59,735 nt of DNA from CAYYJR01 sp964472305 (GTDB taxonomy: Bacteria > Armatimonadota > Hebobacteria > CAIYQO01). A model generated the notes under the pieces. The model ran no database searches. It had not been told where the DNA came from and saw only the letters and a program-made list of their open reading frames with translations. Shown here piece by piece: positions 31,971 to 42,200 of the stretch. The stretch spans positions 1-59,735 of the forward strand of contig CAYYJR010000023.1 of NCBI GenBank assembly GCA_964472305.1, written 5' to 3'. The position numbers and the translations under genes are program-made. Position 1 is the stretch's first letter, and each line of letters starts with the position of its first letter.

Positions 31971-33984
31971 TGAACGCGTGATGACGAATCTGCTGGATCC
32001 CTGCTGCGCGCGCTGCACCCATACCGCGGTTACGCCGTGCGCCGATTACCTGCGCTGTCGGCGGGACGGCCCGTGCTGTCACGAGGATCCGACGTGCGCG
32101 CTGCGGCTGGCGAATGCTCGCCGACAGGCGCTGCACCAGCAGCAGACGCCGATCATTTACGTCGGCACTGGCACCTGCGGCCTGGCGAGTGGCATGGATC
32201 AGGTGCTGCCCGTGTTGCGCGGCGCGCTGCGCGAGCACGGCATCGATGCCTCGTTGAAAGAGGTGGGGTGTTTCGGGTTGTGCCACCGCGAGCCGATGCT
32301 CGATATCAAAAAGCCGGGCCGTCCGCGCGTCTGCTTCGATCACGTGGATGTCAAAAAGGCACTGCAAATCGTCGAACGCTACCTGGTGAATGACGAATTG
32401 CCGGCCGATCTCGCCATGGGGTACATCTCCGAGCCCGACGCCGCGAAGGACAGCGCGGAATATGCGCTGCCCCGGCTGTATGACCAGCCAGTGCTGGCCA
32501 AACAACGGCGCACCGTGCTGCGCAACTGCGGCCTCATCGACCCCGATTCGCTGGACGAATACATCGCTCGCGGTGGCTACGGCGCCTTTGCGAAGGCGCT
32601 GGCTGCCGGCGACAACGGGCAGATGGTGCTGGATGAAGTCTTGAAATCCGGCCTGCGCGGGCGGGGTGGAGGCGGATTCCCCACCGGGCGCAAGTGGCAG
32701 CTCACCCGCGCACAGACCAACACCCCGAAATACCTGGTGTGCAACGCCGACGAAGGTGATCCGGGCGCGTTCATGGACCGCTCGGTGCTGGAAGGCGATC
32801 CCCACCGCGTCATCGAAGGCATGCTGCTGGGCGCGCTGGCAATCGGCGCCTCGCACGGCTACATCTATTGCCGCGCGGAATACCCGCTGGCTATCACGCG
32901 CCTGCTGCACGCCATTGATCTGTTGGAACAGATCGGCCTGCTCGGCGACAACATTCTGGGCAGCGGCTTCTCGTTCCACCTGAAGTTGAAGCAAGGCGCC
33001 GGCGCCTTCGTCTGCGGCGAGGAAACCGCGTTGCTCGCCTCCATCGAAGGCAAACGCGGCATGCCCCGCGTGCGCCCGCCCTATCCCGCGCAAAGCGGAC
33101 TGTGGGGCCAACCCACCTGCATCAACAACGTGGAAACCTTCGCCAACATTGCGGCAATCATCGACAGCGGCAGCGAGGCGTTCGCCGCGGTGGGCACCCA
33201 ACGCAGCAAAGGCACCAAGGTCTTTGCCCTTACCGGCAAGATCAAAAACGGGGGACTGGTGGAAGTGCCGATGGGCATGACGCTGCGCGAAGTCGTTTTC
33301 GACGTAGGCGGCGGCATTCTCGACGATCGCCCGTTCAAAGCGGTGCAAATCGGCGGGCCGTCCGGCGGTTGCCTGCCGACAGCGCTGCTCGACACCCCGG
33401 TGGATTATGACAGCCTGATCGCCGCCGGCGCGATGATGGGGTCGGGCGGGCTGGTGGTGATGGACGACCTGACCTGCATGGTGGACCTGGCGCGCTACTT
33501 TATGGATTTCATCCGCAATGAGTCGTGCGGCAAGTGCATTCCCTGCCGCGAGGGCACCACGCGCATGCTGGAAATTCTCGAGCGCATTGTGCGTCCCTAT
33601 CGCGATGAACGTCCGGAGGAAACCATCCAGCGCTTCAAGTCGGTAATTATGCTGGAAGAGCTGGCGTCGGTGATCCGCGATACCTCGCTGTGTGGGCTGG
33701 GCCAGACGGCGCCCAACCCGGTGCTCGCGACCCTGCGTTATTTTCGCGACGAGTATGAGGCGCATGTGTTCGAACGCAAGTGCCCGGCGGGCGGTTGCCG
33801 CTCGCTGCTGAACTATCGCATCGACGCGGTGAAATGCAAGGGCTGCACGCTGTGCGCGCGCAACTGCCCGGCACGCTGCATCACCGGCGAAACTAAACAA
33901 CCGCATTTCATCAATGCCGATCAGTGCCTGCGCTGTGGCGTCTGCGTCGATACCTGCCGCTTCGACGCGGTGATCGCCGAGTAG
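31951..33984 (+). CDS. hydB: [FeFe]-hydrogenase subunit HydB (NuoF-like flavoprotein)
   Basis: A 677-residue diaphorase subunit that takes electrons from NADH to the hydrogenase module. In order: a Cys-rich N-terminal extension (eight Cys in residues 18-49, DPCCARC to DPTC), a thioredoxin-like [2Fe-2S] domain (YVGTGTCG, EVGCFGLC), the NuoF core with FMN/NADH motifs (GLRGRGGGGFPTGRKW, CNADEGDPGAFMDR), the [4Fe-4S] motif SCGKCIPCREG, and two C-terminal [4Fe-4S] clusters (CKGCTLCARNC, CLRCGVCVDTC). GGAGGGGAG precedes ATG 31951. A HydABC trimer of this kind may be electron-bifurcating; sequence alone does not prove it. Confidence 0.93.
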   Translation: MTTTVNDERVMTNLLDPCCARCTHTAVTPCADYLRCRRDGPCCHEDPTCALRLANARRQALHQQQTPIIYVGTGTCGLASGMDQVLPVLRGALREHGIDASLKEVGCFGLCHREPMLDIKKPGRPRVCFDHVDVKKALQIVERYLVNDELPADLAMGYISEPDAAKDSAEYALPRLYDQPVLAKQRRTVLRNCGLIDPDSLDEYIARGGYGAFAKALAAGDNGQMVLDEVLKSGLRGRGGGGFPTGRKWQLTRAQTNTPKYLVCNADEGDPGAFMDRSVLEGDPHRVIEGMLLGALAIGASHGYIYCRAEYPLAITRLLHAIDLLEQIGLLGDNILGSGFSFHLKLKQGAGAFVCGEETALLASIEGKRGMPRVRPPYPAQSGLWGQPTCINNVETFANIAAIIDSGSEAFAAVGTQRSKGTKVFALTGKIKNGGLVEVPMGMTLREVVFDVGGGILDDRPFKAVQIGGPSGGCLPTALLDTPVDYDSLIAAGAMMGSGGLVVMDDLTCMVDLARYFMDFIRNESCGKCIPCREGTTRMLEILERIVRPYRDERPEETIQRFKSVIMLEELASVIRDTSLCGLGQTAPNPVLATLRYFRDEYEAHVFERKCPAGGCRSLLNYRIDAVKCKGCTLCARNCPARCITGETKQPHFINADQCLRCGVCVDTCRFDAVIAE

Positions 33985-33998
33985 GGTAGGAGGAGAGA

Positions 33999-35762
33999 AT
34001 GGCCGAGACGATTACGTTAACAATCAATGATAAGCCGGTGAGCGCGCAACCAGGACAGACGCTGCTGCAGGTCTGTCGCGAGCAGGGGATCGACATCCCC
34101 ACGCTGTGCTATATGGAAAATCTCTTCCCCTCCGGCGCGTGCCGCATGTGCGTGGTGGAGGTGGAAGGCGCGCGCGGCCTGGTGCCCAGTTGCGCCTTCC
34201 CGGTGGCGGAGGGCCAGGTGGTGCACACGCATAGCCCGCGCGCCCGCCGTGCCCGCAAGACGATCGTCGAATTGTTGCTGGCGAACCATCCGCAGGAATG
34301 CCTGACGTGCGTGCGCAGCGGCAAATGCGAATTGCAGACGCTGTCGCAGGACCTGGGCGTGCGCGAGCAGCGATACGACGGCGCCCGGCGCGAATTCCCC
34401 ATCGACGCCAGCAGCGTGTCGTTGGTGCGCGACCCGGAGAAGTGCATTTTATGCGGCCGTTGCGTGCGCGTGTGCGAAGAGATTCAAGGCGTGTCGTCCA
34501 TCGACTTCACCGGTCGCGGCTTTCAGACGGTTATCGCCCCCGCGATGGGACGGCCGTTGGGCGAGACCTCCTGCGTCAATTGCGGGCAGTGCATCCTGGC
34601 TTGCCCCACCGGCGCGCTGCGCGAGCAGAGCAACCTGAAAGAGGTATGGGATCACATCAACGATCCGGAGATGATCGTCATCGCGCAGGTGGCGCCGGCG
34701 ATCCGCGCGACCATCGGTGAGGAATTCGGCATGCCGCCCGGCTCGCGCGTCACCGGCAAGCTGACCGCCGCGCTGCGCCGCGCCGGCTTTGACCTGGTAT
34801 TCGATACCAACGTCGCCGCCGACCTCACGATCATGGAGGAGGGCAGTGAACTGGTGCACCGCTTGAAAACGGGCGGCACACTGCCGATGATCACCTCCTG
34901 CTCGCCGGGCTGGGTGAAATATATCGAACATTTCTATCCGGAGATGCTCGACCATCTCTCCACGGCCAAGTCGCCGCATATGATGCTCGGCACCGTGTTG
35001 AAGACGTATTACGCGGAGAAGCACGGACTCGATCCGAGCAAGATCATCGTCGTATCCATCATGCCGTGCACGGCGAAGAAGTTTGAGGCTCAGCGTCCGG
35101 AGATGAACGACAGCGGGTATCAGGACGTGGATTACGTGCTGACCACCCGCGAGACCGCGCGTCTGATCAAGCTGGCCGGATTGAAGTTCGAGGAGCTTTC
35201 GGACGAAGCATTCGATCCGGCGTTCGGCATCGCCTCCGGCGCCGGGGTGATCTTCGGCAACACCGGCGGGGTGATGGAGGCCGCGCTGCGCACTGCGTAT
35301 TTCCTGCTCACCGCGCCGGAAAGCGAGCGCTCGGATGAGCCGGTGAGCGGAAAGATGCTGGGGCGCGTGGACTTTACCCCGGTGCGCGGCTTGCAGGGCG
35401 TGAAGGAAGCGGAGATCGACTTGCACGGGATCACACTGAAAGTGGCGGTCGCCCACGGATTGGTGAATGCGCGCAAATTGCTGGAACTGATTAAGCAGGA
35501 AGGAGGCACGCCGTATCACTTTATTGAGGTGATGGGATGTCCCGGCGGCTGCATCGGCGGCGGCGGCAGTCCGATGCCGACCTCCACCGCGATCCGCCAA
35601 CAACGCATGAAGGCGATTTATACTGAAGACGAGGCGCTGACCATTCGCACCTCGCATGACAATCCGATAATCAAACAGCTTTACCAGGAGTACCTGGGCG
35701 AACCGCTGGGCGAAAAATCACATGAATTGCTCCATACGCGCTATACCAAGCGCGGGACATAG
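33999..35762 (+). CDS. hydA: [FeFe]-hydrogenase catalytic subunit HydA (group A)
   Basis: A 587-residue catalytic subunit reducing protons to H2. Electron relay: [2Fe-2S] (C37, C48, C51, C65), His-Cys3 [4Fe-4S] (H97, C101, C104, C110), then two [4Fe-4S] clusters (CILCGRCVRVC, CVNCGQCILAC). H-cluster motifs: L1 TSCSPGW (about 299-305), L2 IMPCTAKKFE (C357), L3 EVMGCPGGCIGGGGSP (C514, C518). L1 has Ser where many enzymes have a second Cys, and L3 ends GGGGSP instead of GGGGQP. The lengths and cluster set fit trimeric HydABC enzymes. GGAGGAGAG precedes the ATG, 14 bases after hydB. Confidence 0.95.
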   Translation: MAETITLTINDKPVSAQPGQTLLQVCREQGIDIPTLCYMENLFPSGACRMCVVEVEGARGLVPSCAFPVAEGQVVHTHSPRARRARKTIVELLLANHPQECLTCVRSGKCELQTLSQDLGVREQRYDGARREFPIDASSVSLVRDPEKCILCGRCVRVCEEIQGVSSIDFTGRGFQTVIAPAMGRPLGETSCVNCGQCILACPTGALREQSNLKEVWDHINDPEMIVIAQVAPAIRATIGEEFGMPPGSRVTGKLTAALRRAGFDLVFDTNVAADLTIMEEGSELVHRLKTGGTLPMITSCSPGWVKYIEHFYPEMLDHLSTAKSPHMMLGTVLKTYYAEKHGLDPSKIIVVSIMPCTAKKFEAQRPEMNDSGYQDVDYVLTTRETARLIKLAGLKFEELSDEAFDPAFGIASGAGVIFGNTGGVMEAALRTAYFLLTAPESERSDEPVSGKMLGRVDFTPVRGLQGVKEAEIDLHGITLKVAVAHGLVNARKLLELIKQEGGTPYHFIEVMGCPGGCIGGGGSPMPTSTAIRQQRMKAIYTEDEALTIRTSHDNPIIKQLYQEYLGEPLGEKSHELLHTRYTKRGT

Positions 35763-35779
35763 CCGCAAGGGAGGGGAGT

Positions 35780-36202
35780 ATGCATACACCGGAACCGATC
35801 AGCGGTACCATTCTGCTTATCGACAGCGACGAGCATTTGCCTCGCCAGCAAGCCGTACTGGAAGATGCCGGCTTCACCGTCATTACCGCGAAAACGACGA
35901 AGGACGGCCTGGCGATCGCGAAGGCAAAGCAACCGGATCTGGTGATTTCCGAAGTGATGCTGGAAAAACCCGATGCCGGCTTCGTGTTGAGCTACCAATT
36001 GAAGCGGGATCCCGCGACTGCCGGCGTGCCGGTGGTGCTGCTCAGCAGCGTTTTTCAGCAGACTGGAACAGTGTTTGACCTGAACAGTCCGGAGGGCCGG
36101 CAGTGGATCAAGGCTGATCTGTACCTGGAAAGACCCATTACGCCGGAACGGCTGGTGGGAAAGGTGCGCACGATCATGCTGCACCACCGCGACATCCATT
36201 GA
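35780..36202 (+). CDS. Degenerate receiver (pseudo-response-regulator) protein
   Basis: A 140-residue stand-alone receiver fold (TILLIDSDEHLPRQQAVLED, PVVLLSSVF). The phosphoacceptor aspartate is replaced by Glu58 (LVISEVML) and the conserved lysine by Arg118 (YLERPIT), so it is probably not phosphorylated and may mimic the active state. There is no output domain. GGGAGGGGAG precedes ATG 35780, 17 bases after hydA, so it is in the hydrogenase operon. A structural or protein-interaction role with the hydrogenase or its maturation is an inference from position. Confidence 0.8.
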   Translation: MHTPEPISGTILLIDSDEHLPRQQAVLEDAGFTVITAKTTKDGLAIAKAKQPDLVISEVMLEKPDAGFVLSYQLKRDPATAGVPVVLLSSVFQQTGTVFDLNSPEGRQWIKADLYLERPITPERLVGKVRTIMLHHRDIH

Positions 36203-36335
36203 ACGACGGTTAGTTGGCTTTACTCGGTGATGGAAACGGAGTAGACTACGGGCGCCGTGGGGGATGAATCCAAAGAATACGGCCTGTGATGGCGTCCCAT
36301 TCGAGCGGGTGGATACACGAGAAAGGTAATGGCAG

Positions 36336-37742
36336 ATGAGAGGCACTTTGCCGACCGACGCGGCGCGCATTATTGATGAAGGAGTCATTTTTGACACCCT
36401 CGAGCGCGCACACGCGCCGGAAGATGCCGAGTTGGATGCCATCCTGGCAAAAGCGCGCGAGTTGCACGGGCTCAGCCTGTACGAGGCTGCGGTGCTGTTG
36501 CAATCGCATGGCCCACAGTGTGAACGGGTTTTTGCGGCGGCCCGCGCGGTGAAAGAAGCGATCTACGGCGCGCGCATGGTGCTCTTCGCGCCGCTGTATA
36601 CCACCAACATTTGTATCAACGACTGTCTGTATTGCAATTTCCGCCGCTCCAACACCGCGTTGCAGCGCAAGCGGCTTTCACTGGAAGAGATCGCGACGGA
36701 GACGGTCGCACTGGAGCGCCAGGGGCACAAGCGGGTGCTGATGGTGTTGGGCGAGGACCCGCGCGTCTCGATTGACACGATGGCGGCGGAGGTGCAGGCG
36801 GTCTATGCGGTGCGCGAAGGCCGCGGCGAAATCCGGCGGGTGAACGTGAACGCCGCGCCGATGGAGTCCGACCGGTTCCACGTGCTGAAGGATGCCGGCA
36901 TCGGCACCTATCAATGCTTCCAGGAAACATATCACCGCGCCACCTATGCTCGCATGCACCCCGACGGCCCGAAGGCGGATTTCGACTATCGGCTCACTGT
37001 GTTCGACCGTGCGGTGGCGGGCGGCGTAGATGATTTCGGTCTTGGTGCGCTCTTCGGATTGTTCGACCCACGCTTCGAGGTGCTGGCGTTGCTGATGCAT
37101 GCCGACTACCTGGAGCGCACGCATGGCGCGGGACCGCACACCATATCTTTCCCGCGCCTGGAGCCGGCGCCCGGCGCGCCGGTGGCGAACGACCCGCCTT
37201 ACCCGCTGACGGATATCACGTTGAAATTGATTGTGGCGACGTTGCGGCTGGCGGTGCCGTATACCGGCATCATTATGTCCACGCGGGAGAGCGCTGCCAT
37301 GCGCGATGCGCTGATCTACCTCGGCGTCAGCCAGCTTTCCGCCGGCAGCAGCACCTCGCCCGGCGGATATGACAAACCCCTGGAGGCCGCGGAGGCGCCG
37401 CAATTCATCTTGAGCGATCAACGTGGCCTGGATGATGTGGTGGCCAGTCTGTGCCACAGCGATTTTCTACCCTCGTTCTGCACCGGGTGTTATCGCCGCG
37501 GGCGCACGGGCCATGACTTCATGACGCTGGCGAAACCGGGGCACATTCAGACGTTCTGCGCCTCCAATGCGCTGATTACGTTCCAGGAATTCCTGTTGGA
37601 TTATGCCAAGCCCGCCACGCGCACGGCGGGAGAAGCACTCATCATCCGCCATCTCGCGCGCATCACCGACGAGAAGCTGCAGGCCTGGACGCGCGAACAA
37701 CTGACGCGCACCATTCACGGTGAACGCGACCTGTATAGCTGA
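36336..37742 (+). CDS. hydG: H-cluster radical SAM maturase HydG
   Basis: A 468-residue radical SAM enzyme that cleaves tyrosine to make the CO and CN ligands of the H-cluster. The SAM-cluster motif is C93-X3-C97-X2-C100 (NICINDCLYC). The C-terminal CX2CX22C motif (C382, C385, C408) that binds the dangler-iron cluster is exact, which separates HydG from ThiH. Length is as in the family. It follows the receiver gene by 133 bases and is likely co-regulated. The partner maturases HydE and HydF are not in this window. AAGGT lies about ten bases before the ATG. Confidence 0.95.
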   Translation: MRGTLPTDAARIIDEGVIFDTLERAHAPEDAELDAILAKARELHGLSLYEAAVLLQSHGPQCERVFAAARAVKEAIYGARMVLFAPLYTTNICINDCLYCNFRRSNTALQRKRLSLEEIATETVALERQGHKRVLMVLGEDPRVSIDTMAAEVQAVYAVREGRGEIRRVNVNAAPMESDRFHVLKDAGIGTYQCFQETYHRATYARMHPDGPKADFDYRLTVFDRAVAGGVDDFGLGALFGLFDPRFEVLALLMHADYLERTHGAGPHTISFPRLEPAPGAPVANDPPYPLTDITLKLIVATLRLAVPYTGIIMSTRESAAMRDALIYLGVSQLSAGSSTSPGGYDKPLEAAEAPQFILSDQRGLDDVVASLCHSDFLPSFCTGCYRRGRTGHDFMTLAKPGHIQTFCASNALITFQEFLLDYAKPATRTAGEALIIRHLARITDEKLQAWTREQLTRTIHGERDLYS

Positions 37743-37942
37743 CCACCGGCTGGCGCGTCCTAGTGTCACCCATGCATCCGGAAATCCTTCCTGTGTGGAG
37801 TGCTGTTGGGCTGGCTGAACAGCGGAAGGATGCGCCCGCACGGTGCGATCTCCCCCAGGCTGCGCGGCTATGGCCTGCACCTGGGCATGCGAGCCGTTGC
37901 GGGAGTGGACTTTCGCGCGAGATGTCGATCGGTGGGCGCTCG

Positions 37943-39199
37943 TTATAGCGCGCTGTCGTCTCGCGCTTCCGGCAACGTAAATGTAAAAGCACTCCCCGCG
38001 CCGACTTCGCTTTCAACGCCGATATGTCCGCCATGCGCGGCCACCAGCTTCCGGGTAATATACAATCCCAGGCCCAATCCCGCGGCATGGCGACCGTTTT
38101 CCGCGCGAAAGAATCGGTTAAAGATATGGGGCACATCTTCCACGGAGATACCCTGGCCTTGATCGCATACCGAGATAACCACTTCATTGTCACGCGAGAC
38201 GGCGCTGATGCGGATCGCGGTGTGCGACGGCGAGTATTTCTGCGCATTCATGAGTAAATTCACGAAGATCGTTTCCAGACGGTCGGGATCGGCTTGCACC
38301 GCCGGCTGTGTGGCAGGGATATCCAGCGTGATGCGTGAGATATCCAGTACGTTCGCGTAATGTGGGAGCAACTGTGAGAGATAAGCCGTCAGTTCAATGG
38401 GTTCCGTCTTCAGCGCGAGCTGATCGCTCTCCAGGGAGGTGACTTCAGTCAGATCAGTGACCATCGTATGCATGCGGTGCAATGCGCGTTGCAGCGCGCC
38501 TACGATCATCTCGACTTTCTCGTTTGTCCGGTCTGTGGGGAGCAAGTCCAGCAAGAACGGAAGATAGCCGCTGATGATGGTGGCCGGGACACGAATATCA
38601 TGGGCGACGATGTCGAGTATCCGGTGTTCCGTCTCCTGCAGCGTGTGGAGAACGGTGACATCGCTGATCGTCATCCGGAAGGCCGGTTGTTGCTCCGTGT
38701 CGGTCACGTCGTCCGGCGTCGCGACCGTCAGATCCAGGTGTGCCCAGAACAGTGTGCCATCCGCGCGGACCATCTGCAATTCCGCTGTCTGCGGCGTATC
38801 GGTGTGGTGGAGTCGCTGCAGGAGAAAATGATATGCATCCTGCGCGTCCGGGGCAATGAAATGGGTAAAGGGTTGCCGCAACAGAACTCGCATCTCGCGA
38901 CCGAGCAGTCGTTCAACGGTAAGGTTCGCCTGCATGATGCGTCCATTCCGGCTGAGCGTCACATAGCCGACCGGCGCGAAGTCATAGAGTTCACGGTACC
39001 GATCACGTGCGATCAGGAGTTGCTGCTGGGTCTCCAGGAGTTCTTCATTCTGGATTTCCAGTTCCACCTGATGCACGCGCAACTCGTGAATGAGGCGCAG
39101 GGTCTGCTCGGGGAGGAGAGCGCGGTCATCCACCGGTAGTATGGCAAGGCGTTCCTCGGCGCGCGAACGTAATGGTCGATCGTCCGACGATATTATCAT
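37943..39199 (-). CDS. PAS-domain sensor histidine kinase
   Basis: A 418-residue cytoplasmic kinase with no membrane segments. An N-terminal coiled coil (HQVELEIQNEELLETQQQLL), a PAS domain at about 68-185 (ELYDFAPVGYVTLSRNGRI), a HisKA helix with His200 in DIVAHDIRVP, and a HATPase domain with N318 (NLLMNAQKYS), G1 (VCDQGQGIS) and G2 (GLGLGLYI). All catalytic boxes are intact. AAGGAA precedes the ATG. It is 43 bases downstream of the CheB-CheR fusion on the same strand, so the two form an operon; the divergent receiver gene at 42555 is a candidate substrate. Confidence 0.92.
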   Translation of the reverse strand: MIISSDDRPLRSRAEERLAILPVDDRALLPEQTLRLIHELRVHQVELEIQNEELLETQQQLLIARDRYRELYDFAPVGYVTLSRNGRIMQANLTVERLLGREMRVLLRQPFTHFIAPDAQDAYHFLLQRLHHTDTPQTAELQMVRADGTLFWAHLDLTVATPDDVTDTEQQPAFRMTISDVTVLHTLQETEHRILDIVAHDIRVPATIISGYLPFLLDLLPTDRTNEKVEMIVGALQRALHRMHTMVTDLTEVTSLESDQLALKTEPIELTAYLSQLLPHYANVLDISRITLDIPATQPAVQADPDRLETIFVNLLMNAQKYSPSHTAIRISAVSRDNEVVISVCDQGQGISVEDVPHIFNRFFRAENGRHAAGLGLGLYITRKLVAAHGGHIGVESEVGAGSAFTFTLPEARDDSAL

Positions 39200-39242
39200 G
39201 GCGATTCCTTACAGGTATGGTGTATGGTTGCTGGTATGCCCG

Positions 39243-42200
39243 TCAACTACCGGTTGTGCCCTCGCGGTTCGTAACGTCCTCGATGGCCAGTAGGATCATC
39301 CGCTGCTCGTTATCGATCCGGCGCAATTCGCGTGCATACAGCCGCATCGTGCGCATCCCCAGGCCCGCGAAGGTCTTCTGCACGCGAAAATCGGTGAAGC
39401 TGGTTCGCGTCGGCAAGACCTTTTCCAACAAGGTGCGTAACGTTGCGATGTTCCATTGCCCGTCACCCAGGTCATAAAACAGATGCCCCACCGTTTCGCT
39501 TTCCGTGACTTGAAAACAATCGTAGAAAGCGCGATTGGCCGAGATCACCCGCAGATCGGCATCCAGCACGAGCAAGGATTCGCGCACGGTCTCGACGACG
39601 CTTTGGGCAAAGAGATGGGCTTGCGCATTTAGCCGCAATTGCTGCATCTCGTCTTGCATCGTCTTCTGCCTGGTGATTTCGACAAAGGTAATGACGACAC
39701 CGGCGATCGCATTGTGCTGGGTGCGGTAGGGCAGAATGTGCATCAGGTACCAACGCCCATTCGCGCCTTGTATGATCACTTCTTTGGCGACCAATGTGTC
39801 AAACACTTGCTGGGCATCCGTCGCCAGATGATTGTAATTCAACAGGTTTGTCGTGAAATGCGCGAGTGGTCGTCCGACATCACCCGGCATCAGGTTCACG
39901 ATCGCGGTGGCCGCCGGCGTGTAGCGCTGGATGCGCAACTCGGTATCGACGAACACGGCGCCCACCTCGATGCTCGCCAACAGGTTATTCATATCATCGT
40001 TGGCCTGCGACAGCTCATCGACTTTTTTCTGCAATTCCGCGTTGACGGTGGTTAATTCTTCGTTGACTGACTGCGACTCTTCTTTCGAAGTGTCCAGTTC
40101 TTCATTGGTGGACTGCAACTCCTCATTCGCCGATTGCAGTTCTTCGTTGGCCGCCGTCAGGGCTTCCACGTAGCTTTGCAGGTAGTCTTCCTTGGCATGC
40201 AATTCCTGTTCCAGCGCGAGGAGTTGCTGATCCTTGCTCGTGGCTGTCGCACTGGTCAGCGTGAGCGCCGTTTCACCGGTGATATCGTCGAAAACGATTG
40301 CGAACACATCCGGCATGGATGGCAGCGGCGTGACCACCAGATTGATGATGCGCGGCTGGCCACCGATCGTGAGGTAAATGCCGGACTGGTGCACACTCTC
40401 ACGGCGAGTGACGGCCTTCCGAATGGCGATAAGCAAATCCACGCGCAATTCCTCGTGCGCCATGCGGATAATATTCAGGTTCGCCGCGCCGGGCGCGGGT
40501 TCCAGATAGCGGCCGGTGCTGCCGTGCACATACAATATTTCCCCGTCGGCATTAATGAGCACGCAGGGGGGAGTATAGTGCGTGAGCAGGTATTGATCGA
40601 GCAGGAGACGGAGATTGGCCTCCATCTCCGTGGACGGCTTCGATGGCAAAGGACGCTGCGCGAGATACCCTGCAATCAGTGGGGTATGCAGGCCGGCGAG
40701 CAGGCGGTATGGCGTAGCCCCTCCCTTGCGCTGGTAGATTTTCCACTTGCGATTGACGGGTTCAAACAGTTCGGTGTAATCGCCGATGGTTTCAGATGAG
40801 CCCAGGAAGAGGAATCCGTGCGGATTGAGGGCGTAGTGAAACAACGGCAGCAGTTGCTTCTGTAATTCCGAACCCAGGTAAATCAACAGGTTGCGGCAAC
40901 TGATCAAATCGAGATGGGAATACGGAGGATCGAGGAGCAGGTTGTGTTCGGCAAAAACAACCATGTCCCGGATTGGTTTGTTCACGATATAGTTATTGCC
41001 GTCCTGGTGAAAAAATCGCGTGAGACGTTCCGAGGTAACATCCGCCGCGATATTGCTGGGGTAGGCGCCCGTTCGCGCCCGCTTGATGGTGACGGCGTCA
41101 ATATCCGTGGCAAAGATCTGGATCTTCACCCCGGCGTATCGTTCGCCGGCGTATTCGCACATCAACATGGCGAGGGAATAGGCTTCTTCACCGGTCGAGC
41201 ACCCCGGCACCCAGACGCGCACCGTGTCGCCGGGATTCCGCCCGTCAAACAGGTGGGGGATTACCTGGGTTGTCAGGGCTGTGAACGCCTGGGGGTCGCG
41301 AAAAAATCGCGTAACGCCGATAAGGAACTCGCGAAAGAGGGTGGTGACTTCCGCTGGGGTTTGCCGGAGATAACGGACATAGGCGGCCAGTGTCTCGATG
41401 CGGTGAATGGCCATCCGTCGTTCGATGCGGCGGAGCAGCGCAGTTTGTTTATAGCCGGAAAAGTCATGACGAGTTTGCGCGCGCAGCAGGATAAAGATCT
41501 GCTGCAGCAAGTCGCTCGTGTGTTCTTCCGGGTGTTGCGGTTCGGGCACAGGGTGTGCGTAGATCTGCCTGACGTAGGTGAGCAATGCGGCAGGCATCTC
41601 TTCAGGCGGTAATACGTAATCGACTGATCCGGTCTCCAGGGCACTCTGCGGCATGCCCGCGTATTCCGCGGTGTCGGGCGATTGCACCATGATCATGCCC
41701 CCGGCCTCTTTAACCGCCCGCACCCCGAGCGCGCCGTCGCTGCCCGTGCCGGAGAGAATAATACCGATGGCACGGTCCTGCTGATCATGGGCCAGGGAAC
41801 GGAAAAAAGCATCGATGGGCAGGTGCAGCTCATGGGGAATGACCGGTTCTATCAAACGCAACTGTCCGTGGAAAAGCACCAGATCATGATTGGGTGGGGT
41901 AATGTAGACGTGTCGGGGTTGAATGGCCATGCCATTGGCAATCTCCTCGACCGGTAGTCGAGTAAAGCGTTGCGCCAACTCGCTGAGCAGGCTTTTGTGG
42001 TCGGGGGCCAGGTGTTGCACAACGATAAAGGCTACGTCAGCGACGGCATCGGTGGGAAGATGTGTGAAGAATGCCTCGATGGCTGCCAATCCGCCGGCGG
42101 ATGCCCCGATGCCGACCACGAGAACATTCGGCGCGGGGCCATGCAGTGCCGCATCGCTCGGTACTGTTGTCTGTGGAGCAGCAGCGATCTCCTCCGGCAT

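Noticed and set aside
31924..33906. Long open frame of about 660 codons antisense to hydB
   Set aside because: It is a codon-bias shadow of a GC-rich gene; hydB has clear motifs throughout and the antisense product has none.
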